This document shows, piece by piece, positions 17,203 through 23,588 of a stretch of DNA of 23,588 bases. The first letter of the stretch is position 1; every line of letters starts with the position of its first letter. The position numbers and the translations under genes are program-made. The notes below the pieces were generated by a model, which ran no database searches, was not told where the DNA came from, and worked only from the letters and a program-made list of their open reading frames with translations. Source of the stretch: an uncultured Blastocatellia bacterium (GTDB lineage Bacteria; Acidobacteriota; Blastocatellia; Pyrinomonadales; Pyrinomonadaceae); the NCBI GenBank assembly GCA_946480785.1, contig CAMLLD010000086.1, positions 1 through 23,588 on the forward strand, given 5' to 3'.

Positions 17203-19029
17203 ATGGGAAAAGCTATCGGCATTGATTTGGGCACGACCAATTGCTGCGTCGCCGTGCTGGAAGGCGGCGCAGTACAGATCGTGCCGAATAAAGAAGGCGG
17301 CCGGACGACGCCGACCGTCGTCGGCTTCACCGAGAAGGGCGAACGTCTCGTCGGGCAGATCGCGAAACGCCAGGCCGTGACGAACGCGGCGAACACGGTT
17401 TACGCGGTCAAACGTCTCATCGGCCGCAAGTTCAACTCGCCGGAAGTCGAGCGCATGCGCGAGACGTCCGCGTTTGAGATCGTCGATTCGTCGAATGGCG
17501 ACGCGCGCGTGAGCGTGCAGGGTCGCAGTTACAGTCCGCCGGAACTGTCGGGCATCGTGCTGCAACGTTTGAAAGCGGCGGCCGAAGATTTCCTCGGCGA
17601 GGCCGTGACGGACGCGATCATCACCGTCCCCGCTTACTTCGACGACACGCAACGCCAGGCGACTAAAGACGCCGGCAAGATCGCGGGACTGCAAGTCGAA
17701 CGCATCATCAACGAGCCGACAGCCGCGGCGCTCGCTTACGGTCTCGGCAAATCAAACTCGGAACGGATCGCGGTTTACGATCTCGGCGGCGGCACGTTTG
17801 ATATTTCGATTCTGGAAATGAACGACGGCGTGTTCGAAGTTTTGTCCACTTCGGGAAACACGTTTCTCGGCGGCGAGGATTTCGACGAACGCATCATGAA
17901 CTGGATGGCGGGACAGTTTCTCGACGACACCGGCATCGACCTGCGCCAGGACCGGCTCGCGTTGCAGCGCCTGAAGGAAGTCGCGGAGCGCGCCAAGTGC
18001 GATCTGTCGTCGGCAACGGAAACGGGCATCAATCTCCCGTTCATCGCCGCGGACGCTTCCGGTCCGAAGCATTTCAACAAGACGTTGACACGCGAACAAT
18101 TCGAAACGCTCGTCAGCGATCTCGTCGACCAAACGATCGAACCGTGTTTGACGGCGCTGAAAGACGCGAACCTGCAACCGGCGGACATTCACAAGGTGAT
18201 TCTCGTCGGCGGCCAGACGCGCTCGCCGATCGTCGAGCGCACGGTCGAGAAGATCTTCAGCCGTAAGCCGTCGTCGGAAATCAATCCGGACGAAGTGGTC
18301 GCGATGGGCGCGGCGATTCAGGGCGGCGTCTTGAGTGGCGACGTGAAAGACATCGTGCTGCTGGACGTGCTGCCGCTGAGTCTCGGCCTGGAAACGCGCG
18401 GCGGTCTGTTTACGAAGATCATCCCGCGCAATTCGACGATTCCTTTGCGCGAGAGCCGCACGTTTACAACCGTTGTCGACAATCAATCATCCGTTGACAT
18501 TCACGTTTTGCAGGGTGAGCGCGAGGTCGCGCAGGGCAATCGTAGTTTGGGCAGGTTTGAGCTCGTCGGGATTCCACCGAGTCCGCGCGGCGTGCCGCAG
18601 ATCGAGGTTTCGTTCGAAGTCGACGCAAACGGAATCGTGTCCGTGTCGGCGCGCGACAAAGCCACCGGCCGCGAACAGGCGATGCGCATCACGCCGACTT
18701 CCGGCCTCGCTCCGGAAGAGATCGATCGTTTCATCCGCGAGGCGGAAGACTTCGCCGACAGCGATCGCAGCGCGAAGGAAACCGTGTTGATGCGCAACAA
18801 GCTGGAGTCGCTGCTGCGAAACACGAAGAAGTCGTTTATGAAATTCGGCGGGATGCTGACTGAGGAACAGCAGAATCAGGCCGAAGATGTTTTCGCCGAA
18901 GCGCAGGAGACAGCGAAGTCGGATCGAATCGATGAAATGAAGAAGGCCATGGCGACCCTGGAGTCGATAGGCATGCTATTAACGTCCGCGATGCTTGGCG
19001 CCACGGATGCAACCACAAGTGAAGTTTAG
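17203..19029 (+). CDS. dnaK: Chaperone DnaK (Hsp70), short C-terminal tail
   Basis: 608-residue cytoplasmic Hsp70 that binds unfolded segments in an ATP-driven cycle with DnaJ and GrpE. The nucleotide domain (1 to about 385) has [38 protein letters not shown] and [13 protein letters not shown]. The linker [15 protein letters not shown] leads to the substrate domain (about 390-500), with [18 protein letters not shown]. The helical lid (about 505-595) is present, but the protein stops at ATTSEV. It lacks the disordered tail and the acidic EEVK/EEVD-like end of typical bacterial DnaK (about 635 residues). dnaJ starts 3 bases downstream. Confidence 0.96.
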   Translation: MGKAIGIDLGTTNCCVAVLEGGAVQIVPNKEGGRTTPTVVGFTEKGERLVGQIAKRQAVTNAANTVYAVKRLIGRKFNSPEVERMRETSAFEIVDSSNGDARVSVQGRSYSPPELSGIVLQRLKAAAEDFLGEAVTDAIITVPAYFDDTQRQATKDAGKIAGLQVERIINEPTAAALAYGLGKSNSERIAVYDLGGGTFDISILEMNDGVFEVLSTSGNTFLGGEDFDERIMNWMAGQFLDDTGIDLRQDRLALQRLKEVAERAKCDLSSATETGINLPFIAADASGPKHFNKTLTREQFETLVSDLVDQTIEPCLTALKDANLQPADIHKVILVGGQTRSPIVERTVEKIFSRKPSSEINPDEVVAMGAAIQGGVLSGDVKDIVLLDVLPLSLGLETRGGLFTKIIPRNSTIPLRESRTFTTVVDNQSSVDIHVLQGEREVAQGNRSLGRFELVGIPPSPRGVPQIEVSFEVDANGIVSVSARDKATGREQAMRITPTSGLAPEEIDRFIREAEDFADSDRSAKETVLMRNKLESLLRNTKKSFMKFGGMLTEEQQNQAEDVFAEAQETAKSDRIDEMKKAMATLESIGMLLTSAMLGATDATTSEV

Positions 19030-19032
19030 AGA

Positions 19033-20157
19033 ATGAGCAAACGAGATTATTACGAAGTTTTAAGTGTCAGCCGCACGGCGACGGACCAGGAGATCAAGAG
19101 TGCCTACCGGCGCCTCGCGGTGAAGTATCACCCTGACAAGAATCCTAACGACGCGACAGCGGAAGAGAAGTTCAAGGAAGCAGCCGAAGCTTACAGCGTG
19201 TTGTCGGATACGCAACAACGGCAGCGTTACGATCGCTTCGGTCACGCAGGCGTTTCGAGCAGCGCGGCGGGCGGCGCCGGAAACTGGGGCGCGCCCGGTT
19301 TCGGCGGCATCGAAGACATCCTCGGCGATCTGTTTGGCTTTGGTGACGTGTTCGGCGGCGGCCGCGGTGGCGCGCGACGTTCGTCAGCGCAACGCGGCGC
19401 GGACCTTCGTTACGACCTCGAGATCACACTCGAAGAAGCCGCCACCGGCATGACTGCGCAACTGCGCATTCCGCGTCTCGAAACATGCGAGACGTGCAAA
19501 GGCTCGGGCGCGAAAGAAGGCACGCAACCGGAAACGTGTTCGACGTGCGTGGGCAGCGGTCAGGTTCGTTATCAGCAAGGGTTCTTTTCCGTCGCGCGAA
19601 CGTGTCACGTTTGCCGTGGCGCGGGACGCGTCGTCAAAGATCCGTGTGCGAGCTGCAACGGCGCGGGCCGCGTCGAGCGCGAGAAGCAGATGGAAGTAAA
19701 GATTCCGGCCGGGGTCGAAACCGGCTCGCGATTACGCGTTTCTGGTGAAGGAGAGTCCGGAAGCCAGGGGGGCGCGCCGGGCGACCTTTACGTGGTTATC
19801 CACGTTGCCGAGCACGACAAGTTTGAGCGACAAGGTAGCAATCTTTATGAGGCCGTGCCGATCTCGTTCGCGCAAGCCGCGCTCGGCGCCGATCTCATGG
19901 TGAAGACGCTCGATGGCGAGGAGAAACTCAAGGTTCCGATGGGCACGCAAACCGGCACGGTGTTTCGTCTCCGCGGCAAGGGCATGCCCGCGCTCGGCGG
20001 ACGCGGCAAAGGCGATCTCTTCGTTTCCGTGACCGTGATGACGCCGACGTCGCTGACGCGGGAGCAACGCCGTCTGCTCGAGCAGTTGGCCGACGTGGAA
20101 AGCAAAGATCTGGAAGACAAAGGACTGGTCGATAAGGTACGCGATATCTTTGGTTGA
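19033..20157 (+). CDS. dnaJ: Chaperone DnaJ
   Basis: 374-residue type I Hsp40 that delivers substrates to DnaK and triggers its ATPase. The J domain (1-70) has HPD at 33-35. A Gly-rich linker (about 75-120) is followed by four zinc-binding CxxCxGxG repeats (CETCKGSG, CSTCVGSG, CHVCRGAG, CASCNGAG), all intact. The C-terminal beta domains (for example FRLRGKGMPALGG) are complete. It follows dnaK by 3 bases, so the pair is likely cotranslated. Nothing unusual. Confidence 0.97.
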   Translation: MSKRDYYEVLSVSRTATDQEIKSAYRRLAVKYHPDKNPNDATAEEKFKEAAEAYSVLSDTQQRQRYDRFGHAGVSSSAAGGAGNWGAPGFGGIEDILGDLFGFGDVFGGGRGGARRSSAQRGADLRYDLEITLEEAATGMTAQLRIPRLETCETCKGSGAKEGTQPETCSTCVGSGQVRYQQGFFSVARTCHVCRGAGRVVKDPCASCNGAGRVEREKQMEVKIPAGVETGSRLRVSGEGESGSQGGAPGDLYVVIHVAEHDKFERQGSNLYEAVPISFAQAALGADLMVKTLDGEEKLKVPMGTQTGTVFRLRGKGMPALGGRGKGDLFVSVTVMTPTSLTREQRRLLEQLADVESKDLEDKGLVDKVRDIFG

Positions 20158-20163
20158 TTCGGT

Positions 20164-20170
20164 TTGGAGG
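20164..20170 (+). promoter_or_regulatory. Shine-Dalgarno site that fixes the YARHG protein start
   Basis: TTGGAGG five bases before ATG 20176. The TTG inside it is in frame and could be mistaken for a start, but as part of the ribosome-binding site it should not be one. Confidence 0.7.
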
Positions 20171-20175
20171 TCTTT

Positions 20176-21336
20176 ATGATTTCAGTTACCCGACACATAC
20201 GTTTTCTTATCTCCCTGTGCGGGTTGGTGCTGTTGTTGTCCCTCACTGCATTCGCACAGGATCCGATGGACGCGTGGAAGGAGTACAACTTCCGCAGCAA
20301 TCCCATCAAGCAAGCCCAGGTTCAGAACCTCGAACTCTACGAATTAAAACTGTTGCGTGGTCTGGTCTTCGGACGCCACGGTCGCGTCTTCAAGGACAGC
20401 GAAATCAGCGCCTTCTTGAAGGACCAGTCCTGGTACAAGCCGGACCCGGATTTCACTAATGCGATGCTCAACGACACTGAGCGTCGTAGTCTCGATGTGA
20501 TTCGCATCGCCGAGGCCGCAAAGCACGAGACGATTCAACCCGGCGACATGCGTTTATGGCGCGACCGCGCTATCCCGCTGAAGAAACTCGGCAAGCACAG
20601 CGGCGCTGAGTGGAAAGTGTTAATCGCTGAAGTCGAGGCGATTCACGGCAAGCGCTTCGACGACGACCCGTGGCTGCAAAAGTATTTCGACGAGCGTTAC
20701 TGGTACGTTCCGAGTGACAAGTACGACGCGAAGAAGCTGACGCCGATTGAAGTGAAGAACATCGAGATTCTCAGTGGCGCGCAGAAGAAACAGCGCAACG
20801 TGGCGTTGTTGCCGGGCGACATGGAGTATTTCGAAAACCGCGCTATCTCCGAGCAGATGCTGCAGGGGTTGAGCCTGCACGAGCTGCGTCTGTTGCGCAA
20901 CGAAATCTACGCGCGGCATGGCCGGCAGTTTCGCGCCGAGTGGTTGCAGCAGTATTTCTACTCGCAGCCGTGGTACGCGCCGGATGAGAACTTCAAAGAC
21001 GAAGAGCTTTCGGGCAACGACAAAACGAACGTCGAAACTATCGTTGCTTACGAGAACCGGATTCACCAGGAGTTGAGCACGAAACCGATCGCGCGGACGC
21101 TCTTGGAAGGCTTGTTTCTCGAAGACGCGAAGCAGATGCGCGACGAGATTTACGCGCGACACGGCAAGGTATTCAAGGAGCCGTGGCTGCAAAAATACTT
21201 TTCGAGTTTCGACTGGTACAAAGCCGACCCGAACTTTACCGACGCGGCGTTAACGGAGGTGGAGAAGAAAAACATCGCCACCATTGCCGCGTACGAGAAG
21301 CGTGCCGTCACCGCGATGAGCACGATAGAGGGTTGA
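20176..21336 (+). CDS. Secreted protein with four YARHG-type repeats
   Basis: 386-residue exported protein of unknown function. A signal peptide (about 1-27, RHIRF then a Leu-rich core, cleavage after AFA) gives a periplasmic or outer-surface product; there is no lipobox. Four repeats of about 55 residues occur at roughly 56-111, 146-199, 235-292 and 317-373. Each has a core like IYARHGxxF, then WLQxYF, then WYxPDxxF and a Glu/Asn-rich helix. The third and fourth have the exact YARHG; the first reads FGRHG and the second AIHGK, so the outer copies have drifted. It begins 18 bases after the dnaJ stop behind a strong ribosome-binding site, so it is probably cotranscribed with the chaperones. 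YARHG proteins are known as a domain family without an assigned function. Confidence 0.85.
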   Translation: MISVTRHIRFLISLCGLVLLLSLTAFAQDPMDAWKEYNFRSNPIKQAQVQNLELYELKLLRGLVFGRHGRVFKDSEISAFLKDQSWYKPDPDFTNAMLNDTERRSLDVIRIAEAAKHETIQPGDMRLWRDRAIPLKKLGKHSGAEWKVLIAEVEAIHGKRFDDDPWLQKYFDERYWYVPSDKYDAKKLTPIEVKNIEILSGAQKKQRNVALLPGDMEYFENRAISEQMLQGLSLHELRLLRNEIYARHGRQFRAEWLQQYFYSQPWYAPDENFKDEELSGNDKTNVETIVAYENRIHQELSTKPIARTLLEGLFLEDAKQMRDEIYARHGKVFKEPWLQKYFSSFDWYKADPNFTDAALTEVEKKNIATIAAYEKRAVTAMSTIEG

Positions 21337-21349
21337 TAAGGCCCACTCA

Positions 21350-21368
21350 GGCCTCGCGTGACGAGGCC
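21350..21368. terminator. Hairpin between convergent genes
   Basis: Perfect 7-bp stem GGCCTCG / CGAGGCC with a 5-base loop, lying between the YARHG gene and tsaD, which converge. No T-run on either side, so termination strength is uncertain; it could serve both transcripts. Confidence 0.5.
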
Positions 21369-21391
21369 ATCCAAGAAATCCCTGTTGAAAG

Positions 21392-22468
21392 TTAGAGACG
21401 ATAGCGGGCACCCGCGCGTTTAGCGGCTTCTTCCGCGAGGTCGATGTTTTGGAGACGAAGGGTGACGTCGGCGTTTAAATCAAGCGCGTCGTGTTGACCG
21501 GCTTGTAGTTTCACAGTGCCGGCGGCGGCGATCATCGCGGCGTTGTCGGTTGAGAGATGCGGTGAGGGGAAATAGACGGGCAGTTCCAATCCCGACGCCA
21601 TCTCGCGTGCGACCTCGCGCAACTTCCCATTACAAGCCACGCCACCCGCGACGATCAAAGTCTTCGGATAATTCTCTTCCGCGACGCGCTCCATCGTCTT
21701 CACTAACGACTGCACCACCGTGTGCTGAAAACTCGCCGCGAGGTCCTTGATCTCCTGCGACGGCTCGCCACCATTCTCCACCGGTCGCAAGCCACTCTCG
21801 CGCACGTGCTTCGTCACCGCTGTCTTCAAACCGCTGAAACTGAAATCCGGCAAGCCGTCGCCCATGCGCGGCAACGAGAATGGCACCGCCTGCGGATCGC
21901 CTTCGCGCGCGAGACGTTCGATGATTGGCCCACCCGGATAACCAAGCCCGAGCAGCTTCGCCACCTTGTCAAACGCTTCGCCAGCCGCGTCGTCGCGCGT
22001 GCGCGAAAGCACCTTGTACTTGCCGGGCTCGGGAATGAAAAAGATGTTTGTGTGCCCGCCCGAAACGATCAGCGCCTCCGCGGGATATTCGATCGGCGGA
22101 TTCTCAAACGCGACCGAGTAGATGTGTCCTTCGATGTGATTCACGCCGACAAAGGGTTTGTCGAGCGCGTACGCCATCGCTTTAGCGTACGACACGCCGA
22201 CGAGCAACGAGCCGACGAGACCCGGGCCGACAGTGACTGCAAGGCCGTCGACATCGCGCGCGGTCAGGTTCGCGCGCTCAAACGCTTCGTTGACAACAGG
22301 CACGATCTTGTCGAGATGTTCGCGCGAAGCGAGCTCGGGGACGACGCCACCGAAGCGTTTGTGAATGGGAACTTGCGAAGAGATCACGGATGAGAGGATC
22401 TCGCGGCCGTCGCGCACGAGCGCGGCGGCTGTTTCGTCGCAGGAGGTTTCGATACCGAGAACTAGCAT
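21392..22468 (-). CDS. tsaD: tRNA threonylcarbamoyltransferase TsaD
   Basis: 358-residue catalytic subunit that transfers the threonylcarbamoyl group to A37 of tRNAs reading ANN codons (t6A). It has the ASKHA fold: N-terminal [14 protein letters not shown], metal-binding HIEGH (His111, His115), [17 protein letters not shown], and the late STDNAAMIA with its conserved Asp. Length is normal. ATG at 22468. Partners TsaB, TsaC and TsaE are not in the window. It is last in the recG-rsmD-tsaD series; the 36-base spacer upstream is a repeat-like sequence. Confidence 0.97.
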   Translation of the reverse strand: MLVLGIETSCDETAAALVRDGREILSSVISSQVPIHKRFGGVVPELASREHLDKIVPVVNEAFERANLTARDVDGLAVTVGPGLVGSLLVGVSYAKAMAYALDKPFVGVNHIEGHIYSVAFENPPIEYPAEALIVSGGHTNIFFIPEPGKYKVLSRTRDDAAGEAFDKVAKLLGLGYPGGPIIERLAREGDPQAVPFSLPRMGDGLPDFSFSGLKTAVTKHVRESGLRPVENGGEPSQEIKDLAASFQHTVVQSLVKTMERVAEENYPKTLIVAGGVACNGKLREVAREMASGLELPVYFPSPHLSTDNAAMIAAAGTVKLQAGQHDALDLNADVTLRLQNIDLAEEAAKRAGARYRL

Positions 22469-22504
22469 AGGCCACAGATGAACACGAAAAACACAGATTG
22501 AATT
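22469..22504. repeat. Repeat-like spacer between rsmD and tsaD
   Basis: The whole spacer is made of ACAGATGAACAC / AAAACACAGATT units (22471-22500, + strand view). I recall similar CACAGATGAACACAGAT-type sequences as dispersed intergenic repeats in many environmental bacterial genomes; this is memory, not a search. It directly precedes the tsaD start codon and forms its leader. Confidence 0.45.
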
Positions 22505-23056
22505 CTAGCAAGAGTAAAAGCTCAGTGACGAATCGCCTTGTTTTAGCACGCGCGTGCGGCGCAACGCGCCGACCGTGTCCGGCAGATCAGTTTTGTGATG
22601 GTGTTCGACCACGAGCAGACCGTCGTCGTTGAGTAGTTGTGACGAGCCGAGGATCTCGAGCGTGGGCAGGTAGTCTTGTTTGTAAGGCGGGTCGAAGTAG
22701 ACGAGGTCCCAGCGATCGGCGGTGTGCGACGAGGTCTGTTTAAGAAACTCCGTCGCCTCTGAACAGTAGATGTCTCGTTCCGCTTCTGATACCTGGCACA
22801 AGTTCAGGTTCGACTCGATGAGCTGACAACTCTTTCGCGAACGATCGACAAACGTCGCGTGCGTCGCACCGCGCGAGAGCGCCTCAATGCCGACCGCGCC
22901 CGAGCCGGCGCACAGATCGAGAAACCGCGAGTCCGGCACGCGCGCGGCGATCACGTTGAAGAGCGTCTCGCGCAAACGATCCGACGTCGGCCGCACCTGC
23001 ATCGACGGCGGGCTCTTCAAATTTCGCCCCTTAAACTTTCCCGCGATAACACGCAT
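22505..23056 (-). CDS. rsmD: 16S rRNA (guanine966-N2)-methyltransferase RsmD
   Basis: 183-residue SAM-dependent enzyme that methylates G966 of 16S rRNA in the small subunit. It starts with the family's MRVIAGKFKGR and RPTSDRLRETLFN. The SAM-binding motif DLCAGSG is at 47-53 and the catalytic DPPY at 122-125. Length and start fit the family. It lies 22 bases after the recG stop; recG-rsmD is a common gene pair. In many genomes coaD follows; here tsaD does. Confidence 0.95.
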   Translation of the reverse strand: MRVIAGKFKGRNLKSPPSMQVRPTSDRLRETLFNVIAARVPDSRFLDLCAGSGAVGIEALSRGATHATFVDRSRKSCQLIESNLNLCQVSEAERDIYCSEATEFLKQTSSHTADRWDLVYFDPPYKQDYLPTLEILGSSQLLNDDGLLVVEHHHKTDLPDTVGALRRTRVLKQGDSSLSFYSC

Positions 23057-23078
23057 AGCTCAGTGCTTGAGATTATCT

Positions 23079-23588
23079 TCAACCTACCGCTGCGAGTTCG
23101 AATCGCGTGTCCTGTTTGACGCGCGCGACGAGCTTCGCCGTCACCGGCGACTTCTCCTTACTCAAATAAAATTCGGCTTCGCGCTTTGCGTTCTCCAGCA
23201 ACTCGCGATCGCGCACCAAATTTCCGATCCGAAACTCCGGCAAACCCGACTGCCTCGTGCCGAGCAGTTCGCCTGGGCCACGAATCTCCAGATCCTTTTC
23301 CGCGATGACGAAACCGTCGCTCGTCTTCGCCATGATGCCGAGACGTTCTTCCGCCACCGCTGTTTTCTTGTCGCTCGTCAACAACACGCAGTAACTCTTC
23401 TCCGCGCCGCGGCCGACACGTCCGCGCAACTGATGCAATTGCGACAGTCCGAACCGTTCCGCATGTTCGACAATCATCACCGACGCGTTCGGCACGTCGA
23501 CGCCGACCTCGATCACGGTCGTCGAAACGAGAATATTGATCTCGCCCGCGACGAACGCGCGCATCACTTCTTCTTTCTCCGCCGGCTT
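23079..23588 (-). CDS. recG: ATP-dependent DNA helicase RecG (C-terminal part)
   Basis: The last 169 residues or so of RecG, the branch-migration helicase that rescues stalled forks. The frame stays open to the window edge (reading [12 protein letters not shown] upstream), so the gene continues beyond it. Present are helicase motif V ([17 protein letters not shown]), motif VI ([10 protein letters not shown] with its Arg finger) and the RecG C-terminal signature [16 protein letters not shown]. The stop is TGA at 23079-23081, 22 bases before rsmD. Confidence 0.95.
   Translation of the reverse strand, partial: KPAEKEEVMRAFVAGEINILVSTTVIEVGVDVPNASVMIVEHAERFGLSQLHQLRGRVGRGAEKSYCVLLTSDKKTAVAEERLGIMAKTSDGFVIAEKDLEIRGPGELLGTRQSGLPEFRIGNLVRDRELLENAKREAEFYLSKEKSPVTAKLVARVKQDTRFELAAVG

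Noticed and set aside
23047..23115. tRNA-like sequence: TAGCTCAGT and GAGTTCGAATC in tRNA-like spacing
   Set aside because: The acceptor stem does not pair, the T stem has a mismatch, and the segment overlaps the start of rsmD and the end of recG.

Overview
The window is a dense stretch of bacterial chromosome, GC-rich, with no rRNA, tRNA, CRISPR array or insertion sequence that I could find. It looks like an Acidobacteriota genome, probably class Blastocatellia. This is inference, not a database result. The reasons are a zinc-ribbon Ser/Thr kinase with an Asn/Ala-rich tail, a YARHG-repeat secreted protein, an EF-P with Asn at the loop tip (PGNLRA), and the order hrcA-grpE-dnaK-dnaJ. Kdo transferase and LpxK show a Gram-negative cell envelope with lipid A.

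Region 1 (1-9581, + strand) is one long run of tightly packed genes for energy conversion: the 3' part of nuoL, then nuoM and nuoN (proton-pumping subunits of complex I), a membrane family-2 glycosyltransferase, a radical SAM protein, atpZ, atpI, atpB and atpE (F0 sector of ATP synthase). Stops and starts overlap or nearly touch from nuoM through the radical SAM gene and atpZ. The glycosyltransferase and radical SAM pair is therefore built into a respiratory operon. A GC-rich hairpin follows atpE. The b and delta subunits and the whole F1 sector are not here.

Region 2 (9800-11425, + strand) is a single membrane-anchored Ser/Thr protein kinase. Its stop codon overlaps the stop of lpxK, which runs the other way.

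Region 3 (11420-14325, - strand) is an efp-waaA-lpxK operon with abutting or overlapping genes: elongation factor P followed by two lipid A/Kdo enzymes. A SprT-like zinc metalloprotease gene lies upstream on the same strand (14512-15231), separated by a strong hairpin.

Region 4 (15425-21336, + strand) is the heat-shock cluster hrcA-grpE-dnaK-dnaJ, followed 18 bases later by a secreted protein made of four YARHG-type repeats. No CIRCE operator is visible upstream of hrcA.

Region 5 (21392-23588, - strand) is recG (3' part only), rsmD and tsaD, in that transcription order: DNA repair helicase, 16S rRNA methyltransferase and tRNA t6A synthesis. The spacer between rsmD and tsaD is filled by a repeat-like sequence.

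Most of the window is housekeeping. The best candidates for something less described are the glycosyltransferase/radical SAM pair inside the nuo-atp run, the YARHG protein attached to the chaperone operon, the Asn-tip EF-P, and two repeat-like intergenic elements. I did not see a defence system, a biosynthetic cluster or a mobile element.
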